DNA from: G039029935 sp039029935
GTDB taxonomy: Bacteria > Chloroflexota > Anaerolineae > Caldilineales > Caldilineaceae
DNA: 6,116 bases
Reading direction: 5' to 3'
Assembly: GCA_039029935.1 (NCBI GenBank)
Contig: JBCCFC010000853.1
Span: 1-6,116 of the forward strand
Shown here one piece after another: positions 3,722-6,116 of the stretch. Positions within the stretch are counted from its first letter, which is position 1; each line of letters starts with the position of its first letter. Under the pieces are notes generated by a model that was not told where the DNA came from, made no database searches, and was given only the letters and a program-made list of their open reading frames with translations. The position numbers and the translations under genes are program-made.

Positions 3722-6028
3722 TTAAAGTCTGCTCCGCAACGAACTCAACAACTCCTGAAATTCGGGAACGTCCGAAAACTCCTTGACTAACTCTTCGGCG
3801 TAGGGCAATGCTGACATCCACTCTTCACGCTGCATATGGAACACAATCAATGCATAGAGAAAATCAGGGTCCTGTGGTTGCAGTTCATTGGCTCGACGCA
3901 ATGCCGCCAACGCTTCATCCATACGGCCAAACTGCTGCAAAATCAGCCCATAGTTGTACTGGACACGGGGCGCATCCGGAAGCAACTCTGCTGCACGGTC
4001 AAACGTACGCATAGCCTCACTTGGTCGCTCTTGTTCGACCAATAGCAATGCCAGAGAATAATGGAGCAGCCCTTCATTGGGCGCAACCTCGATTGCCTCA
4101 CGAAAGACCAGTTCTGCCTTGATAATATCCCCTTGCTGATAGTAGAGATTGGCAAGGTTGTTATGCGCTTGGTAAAAATAGGGGGAGCGCGTAATCGCCA
4201 TGCCATAGGCACGTTCCGCTTTTTCAAATTTACCTTGTCGAGCATACAATGAGCCAAGGTTTGCATGGCCTTCGGGTTGGTCCGCCTGTGCCAATTGTGC
4301 AATCTCATACTCAGCCAGGGCTGAATCCAAGGCTGTCTGCTGACTATCATCAAAGAAACCGGGCGGCACGGCGGCCAGCGCATTGGCCGCTTCAATACGC
4401 ACGGCGCGGATGGAGTCTGTCAATAGCGGTGCAAGGTTGCTGACTTGCGTCTCTATCGCAATTTCACCCAATGCTTGTGCGGCAATGGCTCGCATCAACG
4501 CCGACTCAGCCGTAAGCGCGGTTTGTAACGTTTCGACACCGAATTCACCATACAATCGTAACAAATCCAGTGCCGAGGCTCGCACAATCGTTGGTTGGCT
4601 CTCATCACTCACCAATGTACGCAATCGTTCTGGGGCATCCGCTACCCCTGCCTGACCCGCTGCCAAGACCTGCCCATAGTGTGGCTGTTGCCAGTCCTCA
4701 CCATACCACGCATTCATGGTTGCCACTGCCCATGCAGGCTCTTGGTCGGTGTGACATTGGGTACAGGCATTGGGTGTGCCTAGCTCAATCGACAAGTCTG
4801 GGCGTGGAATTCGGAAACTGTGATCACCACGGGGGTCCACCACCATATAATTTTTAGCAGGCATATGACAGTTAACACACTGCGCCCCTGTTGAATCTTG
4901 CGTATGAAAGTGATGGTCGGGTGAGTCATAGACCTTACTCTGCAATGTGGGGAAGACCTGTGTTGGTGGGCTTTCTTGATGGCAGGTTGCACAGAGTTCA
5001 TTGCCGGGCAATAGTACATCCCCTGTATGTGGGTTGTGGCAATTCATGCAACTGACACCCTGTTGATACATCTTACTCTGTAAATAGGAACCGTAGACAA
5101 ACACCTCATCCAGAATTTGCCCGTCGGGATGATACACCTCTTCTCGTAGCAATTCTGGCACAAAGTGGTCGAGAAATGGGTCGCTGTGGTTATCATTGAG
5201 GCTGATAGGGTAGCGACGGGAATGACAGCGCGCACAGGTTTCGACAGCGGTTTGCGCATCCATTGAAACGTAGTCCACCACCAACCCCTTCCCTATGCCC
5301 TCATCTTCATCATACGCCTCTTGGTTTGCCCACGCAACATGCGCCTCTCCAGGACCATGACAGGATTGGCAGCTAACGTTGACCTCGGCCCATTCCGTAT
5401 TATAGCTATCATTCACCGGATCATAGTTCATTTTCAAATCGGTCGAGTGACATTCCGCACAGGTCGAATTCCAAATAAAATGGCGATGGGTCCAATGGAG
5501 TGGATCATCGACAGGGATTTCTTCATCTGGATAGAGATTGAACCACGCATTTTTCTGTGTATCCCACGCCACTGTAAATGCTTGATAACGGCCATCCGGA
5601 AAACTTAACAAATACTGTTGCAGTGGCTCAACGCCAAAGGTGTATTCAATCGTAAAATCGGCATACTCGCCATCATCCCCTAGCGTATTGACGACAAATT
5701 CGCCACCGCGCTTAAAAAAGCGAGAGGTAACACCGTAATCAGCAAACGTGACATCGTTAAAATCACCTAAAACCGTTTCATCGGTGGCAGGCTGCATGGC
5801 CTGATCATGATGCGAGCCAACCCACTGCTCAAACTCGTTGGCGTGGCATTCTGCACAGGTGTTATTGTCCACAAACCCAACCCCAGCTTGTTTGTCTGTC
5901 AGACTTGGTGACGCGCTCTCTTCGCTTAACGATGAATCTACTTCATCAGAAGACACCCCTGCTGATGGCGGTTCAGATGGGGATGTGTCCCAGAGAAAAG
6001 CCAGTGAAATAAGCGCAACGAGGACCAC
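3722..6028 (-). CDS. Octaheme c-type cytochrome with HEAT and TPR repeats, 5' end probably missing
   Basis: 768 residues from a GTG at 6028, stop TAA. Eight CXXCH heme sites lie at residues 58, 190, 220, 265, 327, 346, 384 and 422. The N-terminal half thus resembles the cytochrome c554-type multiheme proteins that pass electrons outside the inner membrane. Residues about 463-555 look like HEAT repeats (IVRASALDLL, LMRAIAAQALGEI, AVRIEAANALA). Residues 585-754 hold five TPR units, for example GHANLGSLYARQGKFEKAER, suited to binding protein partners. The hydrophobic segment at 1-13 serves as membrane anchor or uncleaved signal, followed by a Ser/Glu-rich linker (14-48). The start is doubtful. 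The hydrophobic frame continues upstream as RSGVVLPIAIV, then meets TGA (6061-6059), with no ATG and no ribosome site, so the real N-terminus is probably lost. No cytochrome maturation or partner oxidoreductase gene is in view; the electron donor and acceptor are unknown. Confidence 0.85.
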   Translation of the reverse strand: MVLVALISLAFLWDTSPSEPPSAGVSSDEVDSSLSEESASPSLTDKQAGVGFVDNNTCAECHANEFEQWVGSHHDQAMQPATDETVLGDFNDVTFADYGVTSRFFKRGGEFVVNTLGDDGEYADFTIEYTFGVEPLQQYLLSFPDGRYQAFTVAWDTQKNAWFNLYPDEEIPVDDPLHWTHRHFIWNSTCAECHSTDLKMNYDPVNDSYNTEWAEVNVSCQSCHGPGEAHVAWANQEAYDEDEGIGKGLVVDYVSMDAQTAVETCARCHSRRYPISLNDNHSDPFLDHFVPELLREEVYHPDGQILDEVFVYGSYLQSKMYQQGVSCMNCHNPHTGDVLLPGNELCATCHQESPPTQVFPTLQSKVYDSPDHHFHTQDSTGAQCVNCHMPAKNYMVVDPRGDHSFRIPRPDLSIELGTPNACTQCHTDQEPAWAVATMNAWYGEDWQQPHYGQVLAAGQAGVADAPERLRTLVSDESQPTIVRASALDLLRLYGEFGVETLQTALTAESALMRAIAAQALGEIAIETQVSNLAPLLTDSIRAVRIEAANALAAVPPGFFDDSQQTALDSALAEYEIAQLAQADQPEGHANLGSLYARQGKFEKAERAYGMAITRSPYFYQAHNNLANLYYQQGDIIKAELVFREAIEVAPNEGLLHYSLALLLVEQERPSEAMRTFDRAAELLPDAPRVQYNYGLILQQFGRMDEALAALRRANELQPQDPDFLYALIVFHMQREEWMSALPYAEELVKEFSDVPEFQELLSSLRSRL

Positions 6029-6040
6029 AATGGCAATGGG

Positions 6041-6062
6041 TAGAACAACGCCCGAACGTCAT
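6041..6062. other. Likely breakpoint joining two truncated genes
   Basis: The cytochrome frame on the minus strand is convincing down-gene of about 6049 and stops at TGA 6061-6059. The VWA frame on the plus strand is convincing from about 6043. Both lack a start codon, ribosome site and N-terminus at the same place. The simplest reading is a junction, either a real deletion or inversion or an assembly chimera near a contig end. The exact base cannot be set from one sequence. Confidence 0.4.
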
Positions 6063-6116
6063 GTTCTTGGTCGACCAGAGCGGTTCGATGGACGAGGAAC
6101 TGTCCGGTGGCTCGCC
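6043..6116 (+). CDS. Fragment of a von Willebrand A-domain protein (5' missing, runs off the window)
   Basis: The plus-strand frame reads EQRPNVMFLVDQSGSMDEEL and continues SGGS to the window end. VMFLVDQSGSM is a near-perfect first strand and DxSGS metal-binding (MIDAS) motif of a von Willebrand factor A domain. RPNV before it matches the usual lead-in. VWA domains bind a divalent metal and protein ligands, often at the cell surface or in chelatase-like complexes. There is no start codon upstream in this frame before a TAA at 6010-6012. The ATG at 6061 would cut off part of the first strand and has no ribosome site. From 6050 on, the DNA is about 63% G+C with mostly G or C in third codon positions, richer than the genes to the left. 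The piece is short, so this rests on one motif. It overlaps the upstream extension of the cytochrome frame. Confidence 0.45.

Noticed and set aside
3943..4395. 150-codon minus-strand frame inside the cytochrome
   Set aside because: It is a frame-shifted shadow of the TPR region, rich in Trp, Arg and Met as expected for off-frame reading.

Overview
The window reads as a bacterial chromosome segment of medium base composition with well-formed Shine-Dalgarno sites (AAGGAG, AAAGGAA). No gene here fixes the taxonomy. The mixture of a BtrH-like protein, a Phd/RelE-type pair and a multiheme cytochrome fused to TPRs would suit an environmental lineage such as Chloroflexota, but that is a weak inference.

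Layout from left to right. Positions 1-305 hold no convincing gene. They carry a run of stem-loops, including two perfect 11-bp hairpins closed by GAAA loops and a nested inverted repeat around a 12-bp palindrome. Positions 306-1520 (minus) encode a 404-residue protein of the BtrH N-terminal / DUF4872 type that appears to have lost the family's Cys and His. A divergent intergenic region (1521-1926) separates it from a complete D-2-hydroxyacid dehydrogenase of the glyoxylate/hydroxypyruvate reductase kind (1927-2895, plus). The only good promoter I see for the dehydrogenase lies about 200 bases upstream of it. Between the two sits a 33-bp imperfect hairpin followed by six T, which looks like a leader attenuator. 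A perfect 20-bp inverted repeat follows the dehydrogenase.

Positions 3116-3663 (plus) are a compact two-gene toxin-antitoxin operon: a Phd/YefM antitoxin and a RelE/ParE-like toxin with ATGA overlap, its own promoter, and possible autoregulatory repeats. Positions 3722-6028 (minus) encode an exported, membrane-anchored octaheme c-type cytochrome with HEAT and TPR repeats in its C-terminal half.

The last ~70 bases are the oddest part. The cytochrome's hydrophobic N-terminal segment continues upstream of the only possible start codon and then runs into a stop. On the opposite strand the same point begins a GC-rich frame reading RPNVMFLVDQSGSM, a near-canonical von Willebrand A metal-site motif, also without its beginning. 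Two genes each missing the 5' end at one point suggests a rearrangement or an assembly chimera near 6041-6062.

The genes do not form one pathway. The two metabolic genes are divergent neighbours, the toxin-antitoxin pair is a self-contained unit, and the cytochrome is an independent respiratory or electron-transfer gene. I see no clear new defence or mobile system. The leader hairpin, the dyad-less BtrH-like protein and the right-end junction are the points most worth checking.
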